From: JACCZH01 sp963729445
Lineage (GTDB): Bacteria; Chloroflexota; Chloroflexia; Thermomicrobiales; CFX8
Assembly: GCA_963729445.1 (NCBI GenBank)
Contig: CAVSNU010000005.1
Span: 434,001-498,000 of the forward strand
Direction of reading: 5' to 3'
DNA length: 64,000 nucleotides
Made by a program: the position numbers and the translations under genes. This document shows positions 42,546-52,300 of this stretch, in pieces (the first letter of the stretch is position 1; the number at the start of each line of letters is the position of its first letter). Under the pieces are notes generated by a model. The model was not told the origin of the DNA. It worked only from the letters and a program-made list of their open reading frames with translations, and did no database searches.

Positions 42546-43393
42546 ATGACTGCTACAACCGCAACCGTATCGACTGGCCGCGTTACCTCGACCACGGAGC
42601 CCGGCTTCGGCGCGACGCTGCAATCGGAATGGACCAAGCTCCGCTCGCTCCGCTCGACCTGGATCATCGTCTCGCTGGCGATCGGCCTCTCGATCGGATT
42701 CTCCGCACTGATCGCGCTGGTGTCGGGACTGACCCACGATAGCTGGAACGACACGATGTCGCGGCGGCGTTCGACCCGGTGCTGACGACCAACAGCGGCT
42801 CACTGTTCGGCTGCATCCTGCTGATCGTGCTCGGCGTCACCGCGGTCACCTCGGAGTACAGCTCCCGCATGATTCGCACGACCTTCATCGTCAATCCCCG
42901 GCGCATTCGGGTGTTCGCCGCCAAGGCCATCGTTGTTGGCGCTGCTCGGGATGGCGATCACCGTGATCGACCATTCCCGGTGATGTTCCTGGTCAGCCAG
43001 CCGATCTTCGCGCACTACGGTCTCGAAACAGCCAGCATCACCGACAGCGATGCGCTGCGCACGCGTGCTACACCATCATGCTCACCCAGGGACTGATCTA
43101 CACGCTGATCCCGTTCTCGATCGCCTGGTTGCTGCGTGGCACCGCCAGCGCGATCACCGTCTCAATCGGCTTCCTGTGGCTGCCCTGGATGCTCGGGCCG
43201 ATTCTCCCCGACTGGGTGAAGCAGAACGTGGTGCGCGTACCTTCCGGACGTCGCCGCGAATAGCCTGTCCGGCATCAACAAGACCGACGTCCCACAGTAC
43301 CTGAGCCAGACACCCGCAATCATCGTGATCGCCGTCTGGCTCGTGGGATCGCTCCTGGCTGCGGCCTTCGTCCTGAACCGGCGTGATGTCTGA
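42546..43393 (+). pseudogene. ABC-2 type permease, frameshifted
   Basis: Hydrophobic stretches in several frames assemble into a permease of about 280 residues. It starts MTATTATVSTGRVTSTTEPG, then LQSEWTKLRSLRSTWIIVSL, SLFGCILLIVLGVTAVTSEY and SSRMIRTTFI. A later part is TIMLTQGLIYTLIPFSIAWL, and it ends AVWLVGSLLAAAFVLNRRDV. The EYSSRMIRTT motif is typical of ABC-2 exporters partnered with such ATPases. Frame shifts lie near 42765, 42945, 43060 and 43240. It was the membrane half of the preceding ATPase. Confidence 0.78.
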
Positions 43394-43482
43394 GGCGTAG
43401 ACCACCGTGAAGCTTGTAGGGGCCGGCCTCTGTGCCGGCCCTGTCTCGATCCCCCAAACGTTTCGACAAAAGGAGTACACGT

Positions 43483-44193
43483 ATGAATTCAATTCAAGGG
43501 ACCGCAAGATTCGCGGGGGTACTGTATCTCGTTATCGCCATAGCTGCCGCCGTCGCCCACTTCTATGTTCCCTCCCAACTTATTGTCTCCGGAGATGCCA
43601 CAGCAACAGCCAATAACATCAGGGCCTCTGAGCCGCTATTCCGCATCGGTGGTGTTGGGAGCGAATGAGTCGTCTTGTTGAGTGAAGTAGTGTTGTCCGT
43701 CCTTCTCTACGTATTACTCAAGCCGGTAAGCAAGACGTTGTCTCTGATCGCGGCGGTTTCAAGGCTAGCAATGACCACTATTCATGGAATCAATCTGCTC
43801 AACTATTTCTTTGTTCTGCTACTTTTGAGCGGCGCTGGCTACTTGACAGTATTTGAGGCAGAGCAACTGGATGCTCTCGTGTTGCTATTTCTCGATGCGC
43901 ACACCTATGGATTTACGATTGGAATAGCCTTTTTCACCCTCCATGTCTTTATCCTTGGTTATCTCATTGTCAAGTCCGGTTACTTTCCCAAAATTCTGGG
44001 CGTCTTGTTCATCATTGCAGCCGTAGGCTATCTCATCGATAGCTTGGGAATTCTGCTTTCAACCAACTACGGAGAGACCCCGGTCTTTGTTGCGCTTCCT
44101 ATTGCTATTGCGGAAGTTGCATTTCCTCTGTGGCTGTTGGTTAAAGGTGTAGACGTCGAACAGTGGGAAAAACGTGCTCTTGCACCGGCCTGA
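43483..44193 (+). pseudogene. DUF4386 membrane protein with in-frame stop
   Basis: The frame encodes a DUF4386-type protein of about 236 residues with seven or so membrane spans: TARFAGVLYLVIAIAAAVAH at the start, then SEPLFRIGGVGSE, an in-frame TGA at 43666-43668, and VVLLSEVVLSVLLYVLLKPV continuing in the same frame to 44193. The interrupted position is in a hydrophobic helix and would fit TGG (Trp), so a G-to-A nonsense change is the simplest reading. AAAGGAGT precedes ATG 43483. Family function is unknown. Confidence 0.8.
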
Positions 44194-44269
44194 ACGTGAT
44201 TCCTTCCGAAAGGAGAGCCCCGCGAGGTACGCAGGGCGCGCCAGATCAAACCGATTCAGGAGGAAACGC

Positions 44270-44500
44270 ACGAAAGCAATCGTCCAATACACGTACGGCT
44301 CACCCGATGTCCTGGAGCTCAAAGAGATCGACAAGCCGGTGGTTAACGATGATGACGTCCTGGGACGGGTTCACGCGGTCGGTCTGCATCCAGGCGACTG
44401 GCATATCATGTCCGGCCTGTCGTGCATGGTCCGAGTCGCCAGCTACGGAGTGTTAAGACCGAAGGGGGCATCCTCAGCAAGATGGCGCAGAGCCGTCTGC
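44270..44500 (+). pseudogene. N-terminal remnant of a zinc-type alcohol dehydrogenase/quinone reductase
   Basis: About 75 codons (KAIVQYTYGSPDVLELKEID then KPVVNDDDVLGRVHAVGLHP and GDWHIMSGL) match the beginning of NADPH:quinone-reductase-like MDR enzymes, then the similarity stops and the frame closes. AGGAGGAAA lies at the right distance, but the start position reads ACG instead of ATG. Loss of the start codon and of three quarters of the gene mark it as a relic. It adds to the decayed cluster from 37.4 kb on. Confidence 0.7.
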
Positions 44501-44820
44501 CTTGAGATAGATTGGTGATGGTTGTACCCGGGTATACGAACGGCCCGGTAGCGGGGAACATGCTTGCCCGCGAACGTTCTGCTCTGATGGGCCCCCTTCA
44601 ACATGCTCCGCCCCATACAATCCAGTTGTCGCCCCACGATGGAGGCGTCTCCTTGAGACTGAATCGTTCACGTACAAGCATAATGAAACGCATACCGGCT
44701 ACAGGATGGGCCGCCCGGCTGCCGCAGGGATTCATCTTGGCCGAACAGATCTCAACGGGAGTGGTAAGTACGATTCGCCCGCTCGCAGGGGAAGATCACT
44801 TTATCGAACAGATTGTGCGT
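44501..44820. other. Region between relic dehydrogenase and redoxin gene
   Basis: The redoxin reading frame is open through most of this stretch, with possible starts at TTG 44653 (GGAGG seven bases before) and ATG 44683. The encoded residues (MKRIPATGWAARLPQGFILA) show no similarity to redoxin N-termini. I treat it as non-coding or as a 5' extension of unknown value. Confidence 0.4.
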
Positions 44821-45366
44821 ATGCGTGATTCACAAGCTATCCAGCTCACCTTCATCAATGATGACGGAACAGAAACGACAGCGGCGGACTGGCGTGGCGA
44901 GATCGTGCTGCTTGTCTTCATGCGCTGGCTTGGTTGACTAGCCTGTCTGGATCACCTCGCGCAGTTGTGCGAGCGACAAGCTGAGTTCGAGCGGCGCGGG
45001 GTACGGATCGTTACCGTGACGTTCGATTCCGTGAGGCGCATTCAGGAGTACCAGGCAAAGGGGCACTTGCCCTTTCCAACGTTGCGCGATCCTCGGCGGG
45101 CCGGTTACGAGCGCTTTGGGATCGAGCGCAAGGGGGTCCGCGAGCTGCTTAGCCCAGGTACCGTCTGGTACTACCTCAAACGACTGTTGCAGGGTCGAGT
45201 CCCGGCGGTTGGTCATAGCGACTATTATCAGATGGGAGGCGATGTCCTGCTCGACGCGGACAGCTCCGTGCTCTGGGTCTACCGGAGCCGGAACCCGGCC
45301 GACCGCCCCTCGGTTGACGACATTCTCAAGCGCATTGACGAGCGTGTCGGACGCCCGGGTGTATGA
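44821..45366 (+). CDS. PRXL2/SelU-like redoxin with in-frame TGA at the active site; candidate selenoprotein
   Basis: The frame 44821-45366 encodes about 181 residues of a peroxiredoxin-like (AhpC/TSA_2, PRXL2/SelU) protein. LTFINDDGTETTAADWRGEI then VLLVFMRWLG is followed by TGA (44935-44937) and LACLDHLAQLCERQAEFERR in the same frame. The C-terminal part (TLRDPRRAGYERFGIERKGV; DYYQMGGDVLLDADSSVLWV) is fully typical. TGA replaces the first Cys of the family's CxxC, giving UxxC if read as selenocysteine, the position used by SelU proteins. A 7-bp hairpin with loop AGTT starts 18 bases after the TGA. A nonsense mutation in a decaying region is the alternative. The start is uncertain (44653, 44683 or 44821). 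Confidence 0.7.
44956..44973 (+). promoter_or_regulatory. SECIS-like hairpin after in-frame TGA
   Basis: CTCGCGC pairs with GTGCGAG (one G-U) around loop AGTT. The loop lies about 26 bases after the TGA, within the spacing of bacterial SECIS elements, and has G in its second position. It overlaps coding sequence, as expected for bacteria. The 7-bp stem could also occur by chance in GC-rich DNA. Confidence 0.45.
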
Positions 45367-45405
45367 TCCGCACCGGACTCAAGAAACGGAAGATGAGGGG
45401 ATACC

Positions 45406-46032
45406 ATGATCGAGATCGTCGTGCTCCGGCACGGTCAGTCGGTTGCGGACGTCGTTGGCCGGCATGAAGGCCGGGCAGACTTTCCGCTGACCGATCTGGG
45501 GCGTGAACAGGCACGCCTGGCGGCGGAATGGGTGGCCGAGAATCTACCGCCGGAGGTGATCTTTGCCAGTCCCCTCAAGCGGGCGGCTGAGACGGCCCAG
45601 ATCCTGGCCGGCCGTCTGCAGCTCGACGTCTGTTATGACGACGATCTGATGGAGTTCGACAACGGCCTCCAGGCCGGCTTGACCTTCGCCGAGGCGGACG
45701 AGCGCTTCCCGGTTCCAGCAGGCGGTTACAAGCCGCACGAGAGGGTGCCGGGTGGTGAGTCGGAGATCAGCTTTCAGGCGCGTGCCGAGATGGTCTGGTC
45801 GGGCCTGCTCAGTACCGCCATGCCCGGTCAGCGCATCGCGATCGTCGCTCATGGGGGCATCATTACCAGGCTGTTCCGCTGCTTCCTGCAACTCCCAATG
45901 AGCTCGCCGGTGCGCGCTGGAACTGGCGACACCGGCATCCATCTCTGGAGGGTGTTCGACGACAACCGCTACGTGGTATTTATGAATCGTCGCGACCATC
46001 TCGCCGGCCTCAGCCCAGGACAGGATGTATGA
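45406..46032 (+). CDS. Histidine phosphatase family protein (phosphoglycerate-mutase-like)
   Basis: The 208-residue protein has the catalytic RHG motif at residues 8-10 (IVVLRHGQSVAD). The second-site pattern is ASPLKRAAETAQILAGR, and the acid/His site is IAIVAHGGIITRLF. The mid-section GLTFAEADERFP resembles broad-range phosphatases rather than glycolytic mutase. Its end overlaps the decarboxylase gene by four bases (ATGA), so the two are coupled. The substrate is not deducible. Confidence 0.9.
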   Translation: MIEIVVLRHGQSVADVVGRHEGRADFPLTDLGREQARLAAEWVAENLPPEVIFASPLKRAAETAQILAGRLQLDVCYDDDLMEFDNGLQAGLTFAEADERFPVPAGGYKPHERVPGGESEISFQARAEMVWSGLLSTAMPGQRIAIVAHGGIITRLFRCFLQLPMSSPVRAGTGDTGIHLWRVFDDNRYVVFMNRRDHLAGLSPGQDV

Positions 46033-47501
46033 TGCTCGATCAGCGGCAGACCCCGTATTTCGATGCCTGGCTCGCCTATCGCGATGCCGGCATCGTCTCG
46101 TACTCTACGCCAGGGCATAAGCTCGGACGCGGCGCGCCACCGGAGTTCGCCGAGGCGGTTGGCCTGGATTTTCTCAGGCTGGACATCCCGCACGGTGGTG
46201 GAGTTGACGACACCCATCTCTCAGGCGGATATCTCGACCGGGCTGAACGCCTGGCGGCTGACGCCTGGGGAGCCGATGACGCGACGTTCCTCGTCAGCGG
46301 CAGCACGACCGGCAACCAGGCCTTTCTGCTCGCGACCTGCCAGCCGGGCGACGAGGTGATTGTTGGGCGCAACCTGCACAAGTCGCTGCTGGCGGGGTTA
46401 ATTTTCAGCGGCGCGAAGCCGGTCTACGTTCGCCCTGCCGTTGACGCCGAACACAACTTGAGTCTGGATGTGGGGGTGGCCGAGGTGCGTCGCGCCCTGG
46501 ATGCACACCCGAGCGCCAGAGCGGTCATTCTGGTGAGTCCCGCCTATATCGGCGTGAGCAGCGCTCTGCCGTCGATTGCCTCACTGTGCAGGGAGCGCGG
46601 CGTTCCGTTCCTGGTCGACGAAGCCTGGGGGCCGCACCTTCCGTTTCATCCGGATCTACCCCCATCTGCCATGCAGGCCGGCGCGTCCGGGGCGGTGACG
46701 AGCATTCACAAATTGTTACCAGGCCTCACCCCGGCGTCGCTCCTGATGCTGCGAGGTCCGCTGGTTGATGTCGGGAGCTTCGGGTCAACCGTCTCGATGC
46801 TCCAGACGACCAGCCCGCCCGCCTATATTTACGCCTCAATCGACGTCGTCCGCCGGCAGATGGCGCTCTCCGGAGAGGACTTGCTGGATCGAACGCTGCA
46901 GCTCGCTGTTAGGGCTCGTGCGGCCATAGGCGAGATTCCCGGCATCACGGTCATCGGTCCAGAGGTGACCGCCGGTCGCCCTGGCGCGGGCTTCGACCTG
47001 ACCCGGCTGCTCATTGATGTCCATGGTCTGGGCATCACCGGTTACCAGGCGGAGAAGATTCTGCGGACCGAATACCGTGTTGGTGTCGAGATGAGCGATC
47101 TGGTGAGCGTCATCGTCATGCTCACGGTAGCCGACGACGATGAGACGACGGCTCACTTGATCGCGGGCTTCCGGGGCCTGGCGTCCCATTCGGCCGGAAC
47201 CGCGAACCACGCCGGCGCGGCCTTGCGCTCCAGCGGCACGGTTATCCTCTCTGCCGAACAGGCCATGACGCCCCGCGACGCCGTCATGGCCAGGATCGAA
47301 ACGATCCCGATCGATCAGTCAGAGGGCCGGGTCAGTGCTGAGATCATCACTCCGTACCCGCCGGGCATACCGGTGATTGCTCCCGGCGAAATCATCTCCC
47401 GCGAGATCGTGGACTACCTGCGCTTCGGCCTTGCCGCCGGCATGTACATCAGCGGCCCCGCCGACCCGTCGCTTCAGACGGTGCGGGTTGTTGCCTTATG
47501 A
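46029..47501 (+). CDS. Orn/Lys/Arg decarboxylase family PLP enzyme
   Basis: The 490-residue fold-type I PLP enzyme matches the short (SpeA-like, Bacillus type) lysine/ornithine/arginine decarboxylases. It has STPGHKLGRGAPPEF at the N-terminus, FLVSGSTTGNQAFLLA, FLVDEAWGPHLPFHP (cofactor Asp) and the Schiff-base Lys228 in TSIHKLLPGL. The C-terminal domain includes PYPPGIPVIAPGEIIS. It probably makes a polyamine such as agmatine or cadaverine. ATG 46029 overlaps the phosphatase stop; ATG 46032 is an equal alternative. No other polyamine gene is in the window. Confidence 0.92.
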   Translation: MMLDQRQTPYFDAWLAYRDAGIVSYSTPGHKLGRGAPPEFAEAVGLDFLRLDIPHGGGVDDTHLSGGYLDRAERLAADAWGADDATFLVSGSTTGNQAFLLATCQPGDEVIVGRNLHKSLLAGLIFSGAKPVYVRPAVDAEHNLSLDVGVAEVRRALDAHPSARAVILVSPAYIGVSSALPSIASLCRERGVPFLVDEAWGPHLPFHPDLPPSAMQAGASGAVTSIHKLLPGLTPASLLMLRGPLVDVGSFGSTVSMLQTTSPPAYIYASIDVVRRQMALSGEDLLDRTLQLAVRARAAIGEIPGITVIGPEVTAGRPGAGFDLTRLLIDVHGLGITGYQAEKILRTEYRVGVEMSDLVSVIVMLTVADDDETTAHLIAGFRGLASHSAGTANHAGAALRSSGTVILSAEQAMTPRDAVMARIETIPIDQSEGRVSAEIITPYPPGIPVIAPGEIISREIVDYLRFGLAAGMYISGPADPSLQTVRVVAL

Positions 47502-47810
47502 TGAATAGAATACGTTCGACCGCGCCTGGCCACGGCATTGAGGCCGCCCTTTCGGCTGTAGTGCTACAGAGATGAGCGAACACACGGGCGTCGCGGTGCA
47601 ATGATGGGAAGAGATGATGAATGTGTGTTATGTCGATCAAGCATTGCCCGGACTACCCGCTCCTGCCTGCTACCCCGAGAGACTCCAACGCCAATCAGTC
47701 AGGTTCTACCCGCCTCACATGTGCTCTCTGACGGCTGGCGCGTATCGTCTGGACATGCTCGTGCTCTATGACGGTCAAGCAGTCGTGGCACGCTACCCGC
47801 GGGAGATGCA
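47502..47810. other. Intergenic region
   Basis: About 309 bases between two rightward genes. A 66-codon frame (47614-47814) that runs into the next gene shows no family pattern and is not accepted. No terminator hairpin with a T-run was found. Confidence 0.45.
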
Positions 47811-48617
47811 GTGACCGAGAACCCGAACGTTCTACAGGCTACTCCTCCGCCCTACGACATCGTCGGTGATGTCCACGGTTCTATCGACGAGCTGCTTGAG
47901 CTGCTCGATGAGCTTGGGTATGTCGTGACCGCGGAGGGTGGGGTTGAGCATCCAGAAGGCCGCACCCTGGTATTCGCCGGCGATCTGGCGGATCGGGGCC
48001 CGGGGAATATGGCGGTCTGGCAGCTGGCGCTTGCGTCAATCGAGGCCGGGACGGCGCTCCTTGCAGCCGGCAACCACGACTTCAAGTTCGCCCGCTATCT
48101 GATGGGCCGCAATGTGCAGATAAACCACGGCCTGGAAGGAACGGTCCGCGAGTATCACGCGCTTTCGAGCAGCGAGCAGAAGGCGCTCAGGCGCGGAGTT
48201 TTGCGGTCAGTTGTCGATGCCGCGCCGTACCTGGTGTTGGATCGTGGCAACCTCGTCGTGGCCCACGCCGGGATTGAAGCCTCGATGATCGGTACGGTCA
48301 ACAAACGGATAAGCAGTTTCGTCCGCTACGGCGAACTGACCGGCGAGCGCACCGCTGCCGGTCTGCCGGAGCGTCGCGATTGGGCAAGCGAATACCGTGG
48401 TAAAGCGCTGGTCGTCTACGGTCACACACCGACGCTCGAAGCCGAGTTTCGCCACAACACCATCAACATTGACCAGGGTTGCGCCTTCGGCGGAGGCCTG
48501 ACGGCACTACGCTACCCCGAGCTTGAGCTCGTGACCGTCCCCGCTCGCCGGACCTACGCGGTGCCTTCGATGGTAGAACGCTTCGTAGACCTGGTGCCGG
48601 AGCTGGCTGCTGATTGA
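47811..48617 (+). CDS. Calcineurin-like metallophosphoesterase (PrpE/ApaH-like)
   Basis: The 268-residue enzyme has the phosphoesterase metal motifs in order: DIVGDVHGSIDELLELLDEL (D-x-H), FAGDLADRGPGN (GDxxDRG), LLAAGNHDFKFARYL (GNHD), VAHAGI and VYGHTPTLEA (GH). That is the PPP-like set found in diadenosine tetraphosphatase and PrpE-type phosphatases. The N-terminus is a short polar stretch. It would hydrolyse dinucleoside polyphosphates or phosphoproteins. No partner gene is evident. Confidence 0.92.
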   Translation: MTENPNVLQATPPPYDIVGDVHGSIDELLELLDELGYVVTAEGGVEHPEGRTLVFAGDLADRGPGNMAVWQLALASIEAGTALLAAGNHDFKFARYLMGRNVQINHGLEGTVREYHALSSSEQKALRRGVLRSVVDAAPYLVLDRGNLVVAHAGIEASMIGTVNKRISSFVRYGELTGERTAAGLPERRDWASEYRGKALVVYGHTPTLEAEFRHNTINIDQGCAFGGGLTALRYPELELVTVPARRTYAVPSMVERFVDLVPELAAD

Positions 48618-48659
48618 CTATGGTTGGCTGGGTATCTCCGAGGGGAACGGATAGGGATC

Positions 48660-48920
48660 CTACGGGGTCGACTTGCCACCTGGAACGTGGCGGATGTAGA
48701 CATCTGCGCCGTTCCGAGCAGCGTCGAGGCCGTGCTTCAAGTTGGCTTCAGCCAGTTCAGGGTCGTCATCGGGAAACAGAACAACGGCAGCACCACCGGG
48801 GATCTCCTCAAGAATTGCAGGATCGTCGACAATCGCATGTAAGAATGCAGACCACAGTTCCGTGTCACGTCCGAAGATATCTCGCTCGACCGATTCTTGC
48901 GGAGTGATCTTACTGCTCAT
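48660..48920 (-). CDS. DUF5647-like small protein, possible antitoxin
   Basis: An 86-residue acidic protein. The middle (ELWSAFLHAIVDDPAILEEI then PGGAAVVLFPDDDPELAEAN) fits DUF5647, a family of small proteins often encoded beside another small gene. It follows the 48941-49234 gene by 20 bases on the same strand, so the two form a pair. In such pairs this member looks like the antitoxin by acidity and order, but that is inference only. Confidence 0.7.
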   Translation of the reverse strand: MSSKITPQESVERDIFGRDTELWSAFLHAIVDDPAILEEIPGGAAVVLFPDDDPELAEANLKHGLDAARNGADVYIRHVPGGKSTP

Positions 48921-48940
48921 CTATGTGCTCCAAGAATTTG

Positions 48941-49234
48941 TCACGATATGACTGCCCATTTGCTTCTGAGTTCGTTCGATGCGTATGTCAGACAGTCCGC
49001 CAGGCTCATGTGCTCCGGAAGCCAGTATTTGTTGATGGTCTCGCCACGAGCATTGAGTATATCGCGATGCCCTTGTCCATGACTGCCATCGTAACGAACG
49101 ACTTGGTAGTGATTGCCATTGAAAAAGGTTTCATACTGGACCACGAAATCAGCGACCTGTCCACCATGGGTGAGGAACCGGTAGCGAATGAGATTATTCC
49201 GATCGAGCCAGTAGATAAAGTCGGTCTCAGGCAT
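48941..49234 (-). CDS. Small hypothetical protein paired with DUF5647-like gene
   Basis: A 97-residue protein, MPETDFIYWLDRNNLIRYRF, then LTHGGQVADFVVQYETFFNG and NHYQVVRYDGSHGQGHRD. The strand-rich body with HYQVVRYDGSHG-HRD resembles DUF7718-type proteins. The ATG at 49234 has only a weak ACGGA upstream. An earlier GTG at 49282 would lie inside the terminator hairpin of the preceding gene and is rejected. The tight pairing with an acidic partner suggests a toxin-antitoxin-like module. Confidence 0.55.
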   Translation of the reverse strand: MPETDFIYWLDRNNLIRYRFLTHGGQVADFVVQYETFFNGNHYQVVRYDGSHGQGHRDILNARGETINKYWLPEHMSLADCLTYASNELRSKWAVIS

Positions 49235-49257
49235 TCCGTCACGTTGTTCAATCGAAG

Positions 49258-49288
49258 AGCGGGGTGCGCCGCTTGGACGCACCCCGCT
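49258..49288 (-). terminator. Stem-loop after the BNR/VPS10 gene
   Basis: AGCGGGGTGCG (49258-49268) pairs perfectly with CGCACCCCGCT (49278-49288). It lies about 20 bases past the leftward stop at 49310. The T-run is weak. Confidence 0.7.
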
Positions 49289-49309
49289 TTGACAGACGTT
49301 CGAATTTCG

Positions 49310-52300
49310 CTACACCGCGATCGCCGGCACTCCTGCCGCGCTGACCTTGGAGTTGAACTCGGCTAGCTCGTGGTCGATGACCTGGCGCAGGGCGCCCTGC
49401 TGGTCGCTGACACGGGCCGAGAGCTCGTTGAAGACCTCGTAGGACTGGCGCGTCGGCGCGGCGTCGGACTCCTCGATCATCGCGGTGAGTCCGCCCAGCT
49501 TCTCAGAGAGACGCGAGGGTGAGCTGCGCGGGGTGTCGCCCTTGACGATCACCAGCTCGTTTTCGATCGCGTCCAGCTTCTCTTTCACCACCTTGGCGGC
49601 ACCGGCGATCTCCTCGTTGCCCTTGGTGCGCTCTTCCCACTCCTCAACCTGCTTGCGGATCGCCCGGAGCTGGTTGACGGACTCGTTGAGCTCGGAGATC
49701 TTGTCGCGAATCTGTGACTTCAGGTTGAACTGCGCCTCAAGATCCGACTCGCTGACGTCGATGCGTGGGTCCTTGAGCACGTTGAATGCCTGGGTCTGCG
49801 TCGTGTCACACACCGTCAGCTGCACCCGGTAGCTGCCCGGGACGGCGCGCGGAGCCAGCGTCGACTCCATCATCTGGGCGCGGCGATCCTTGTTGCCGTC
49901 CTTGATCTCGGCCGGACCTTCGTAGCGCATGTCCCAGACGAATCGGTTTGTGCCGGCGACCGTTGTCACCGGTGAATCTTCGTCACCACTGGAGAACGAT
50001 TTCACTACCTGATCGTTCTTGTCAAGAATCTCGATCTTGACGTCACCCTCAGGCTTCTCCTTCAGGTAGTAGTGGATGATGACGCCGTCCGGTGGGTTGG
50101 CGCCTGCGTTCAAGAGCTCTTTGCGCGGCTTGCCGTTGGCGTCCTTGACCATGTGGTAGGCGACCGTGACCGGTCCGGTCATCATGTAGTTGACCGCGTC
50201 GCTCGGCTTGCCCCAGTCGCGCTGGTAGTACTTGTAGCGCGGCGTATCGCGCGGCTTGAACAGGAAGACGCTGTTGTTTTCGATGCCGTCCTGCATCTGG
50301 TGCAGCGGCGTGATGTCGTCCAGGATCCAGAACGAGCGGCCATGGGTCGCGGCGACCAGGTCGTTGTCCTTCACGACCAGGTCCCAGATCGGCACGACCG
50401 GCAGGTTGCTCTGCATCGGCTGCCAGTTGCAGCCGTCGTCGAAGCTGACGTGCAGTCCGACTTCGGTGCCGCAGTAGAGCAGGCCGCGCCGGGCCGGATC
50501 CTCGCGGATCGTGCGCGTGAACTCATCCTCCGGGATGCCGTTGGTGATCTTCGTCCAGGTCTTGCCGTAGTCGTTGGTCTTGTAGAGGTACGGTGCGGTG
50601 TCGTCGAGCTTGTAGCGGGTGGCGGCGACGTAGGCGGTCGCCGGGATCGTGCGGCGAGAGCTCGATGATGTTGATCAGCGCCCACTCCGGCAGATCCGAC
50701 GGGGTGATGTTCTCCCAGTTCGCGCCGCCGTCGCGGCAGATGTGGACCAGTCCGTCGTCCGTGCCGGCCCAGAAGACGCCCTGCTCGTGCGGCGACTCGT
50801 GGAAGGCGAAGATCGTGCAGTAGATCTCGGCGCCGCTATTGTCCAGTGTGATCGGGCCGCCGGACGGGCCCAGCTTGCTCGGGTCGTTGCGCGTCAGGTC
50901 CGGGCTGATGACCTCCCAGCTCGCGCCCTCGTCGGTCGAGCGGTGGACGTGGTTCGAGGCCACGTAGAGCACTTCCGGGTCGTGTGGCGAGAACTCGATC
51001 GGGAAGGTCCACTGGAAGCGGTACTTGTGGTCGATCGCGCCGGCGCCGAAGCCATGCAGTTCCGGCCAGACGGTGACGTTGCGCGCCTGCCCGGTGCGCG
51101 GGTTCCAGGCGCGGAGCCGTCCGTGACCCAGACCGGTGCCGATGCCGCCGCCGAAGACGGTGTATGGTTCGGTCGGCTTGATCGCGATGTAGCCGCTCTC
51201 GCCGCCGCCCGGCTCCACGTAGTTCTTCCAGCTGATCGCGCCCTCGAAATCGATGCTCGGCAGGCGCATCGCCCAGTTATCCTGCTGCGAGCCGTAGACG
51301 TTGTAGGGCACTTCGTTGTCGGTGGTCACATGGTAGAACTGCGCCGTTGGCTGGTTGAGGATGGTTGACCACGACAGGCCGCCGTTGAAGGAAACGGCCG
51401 CGCCGCCGTCGTTGCCCTCGATGATGCGGTTGCTGTCCTGCGGGTCGATCCAGAGACCGTGGTTGTCGCCGTGCGGCGTCGGGATGTCCATGAAGGTCTT
51501 GCCGCCGTCGATCGACTTCTTGCAGGGCAGGTTCAGCACCCAGGCGGTGTCGGCGTCGGATGGGTCGGCGAAGACGTGCATGTAGTACCAGGCGCGCGAG
51601 CGCAGGTCCATGTCCTCAGCCAGTCGCTGCCAGGTCTCGCCGTCGTCGTCCGAGCGGAAGAGCGCGCCATCCTCTGACCTCGACCAGCGCCCAGACGCGG
51701 CCGGATTTCGCCGGCGAAACCGCCACGCCGATCTTGCCGATCAGACCTGTCGGCAGGCCGGGGTTGCGGGTGATCTCGGTCCAGGTGTCGCCGCCGTCGG
51801 TCGTCTTCCAGAGACCGGAGTCCTCACCGCCGCTGCTGGCGGCGTGCGGGTAGCGCTGGCCTTCCCAGATCGCCGCGTAGATGACCCGCGGGTTGTTGGG
51901 GTCCATCGAGATGTCGTGGCTGCCGGCCTTGTCGCTCTTGTAGAGCACCTGCTCCCAGGTCTGGCCGCCGTCCTTCGAGCGATAGACGCCACGCTCCTCG
52001 TTCTGACCCCAGGCGTGGCCCAGCGCCGCGACGTAGACGAGGTCGGGGTTCCTGGGATGGATGGCGATATCGCCGATGTGGCGGGTGTCCTTCAGACCCA
52101 TGTTGGTCCAGGTCTTGCCGCCATCGGTTGACTTGTAGACGCCATCGCCGTGCGAGACGTTGCTGCGGATGCTGGTCTCGCCGGTCCCGACGTAGATGAC
52201 GTTCGGGTCGGCCTCGGAGACGGCGATCGCGCCGATCGCCGAGGTCTTCAATTGACCGTCGGTAATGTTGAACCAGTGCGCGCCGCCGTCGGTCGTCTTC

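Noticed and set aside
41747..42754. 335-codon reverse frame across the ABC transporter locus
   Set aside because: It is antisense to strongly conserved ATPase motifs, and its translation is a shadow.
43666..43668. Second selenocysteine codon in the DUF4386 gene
   Set aside because: The position lies in a hydrophobic helix of a non-redox membrane protein and fits Trp, so a nonsense mutation is simpler.
47614..47814. 66-codon frame overlapping the phosphoesterase start
   Set aside because: No recognisable protein pattern and a poor start; likely chance.
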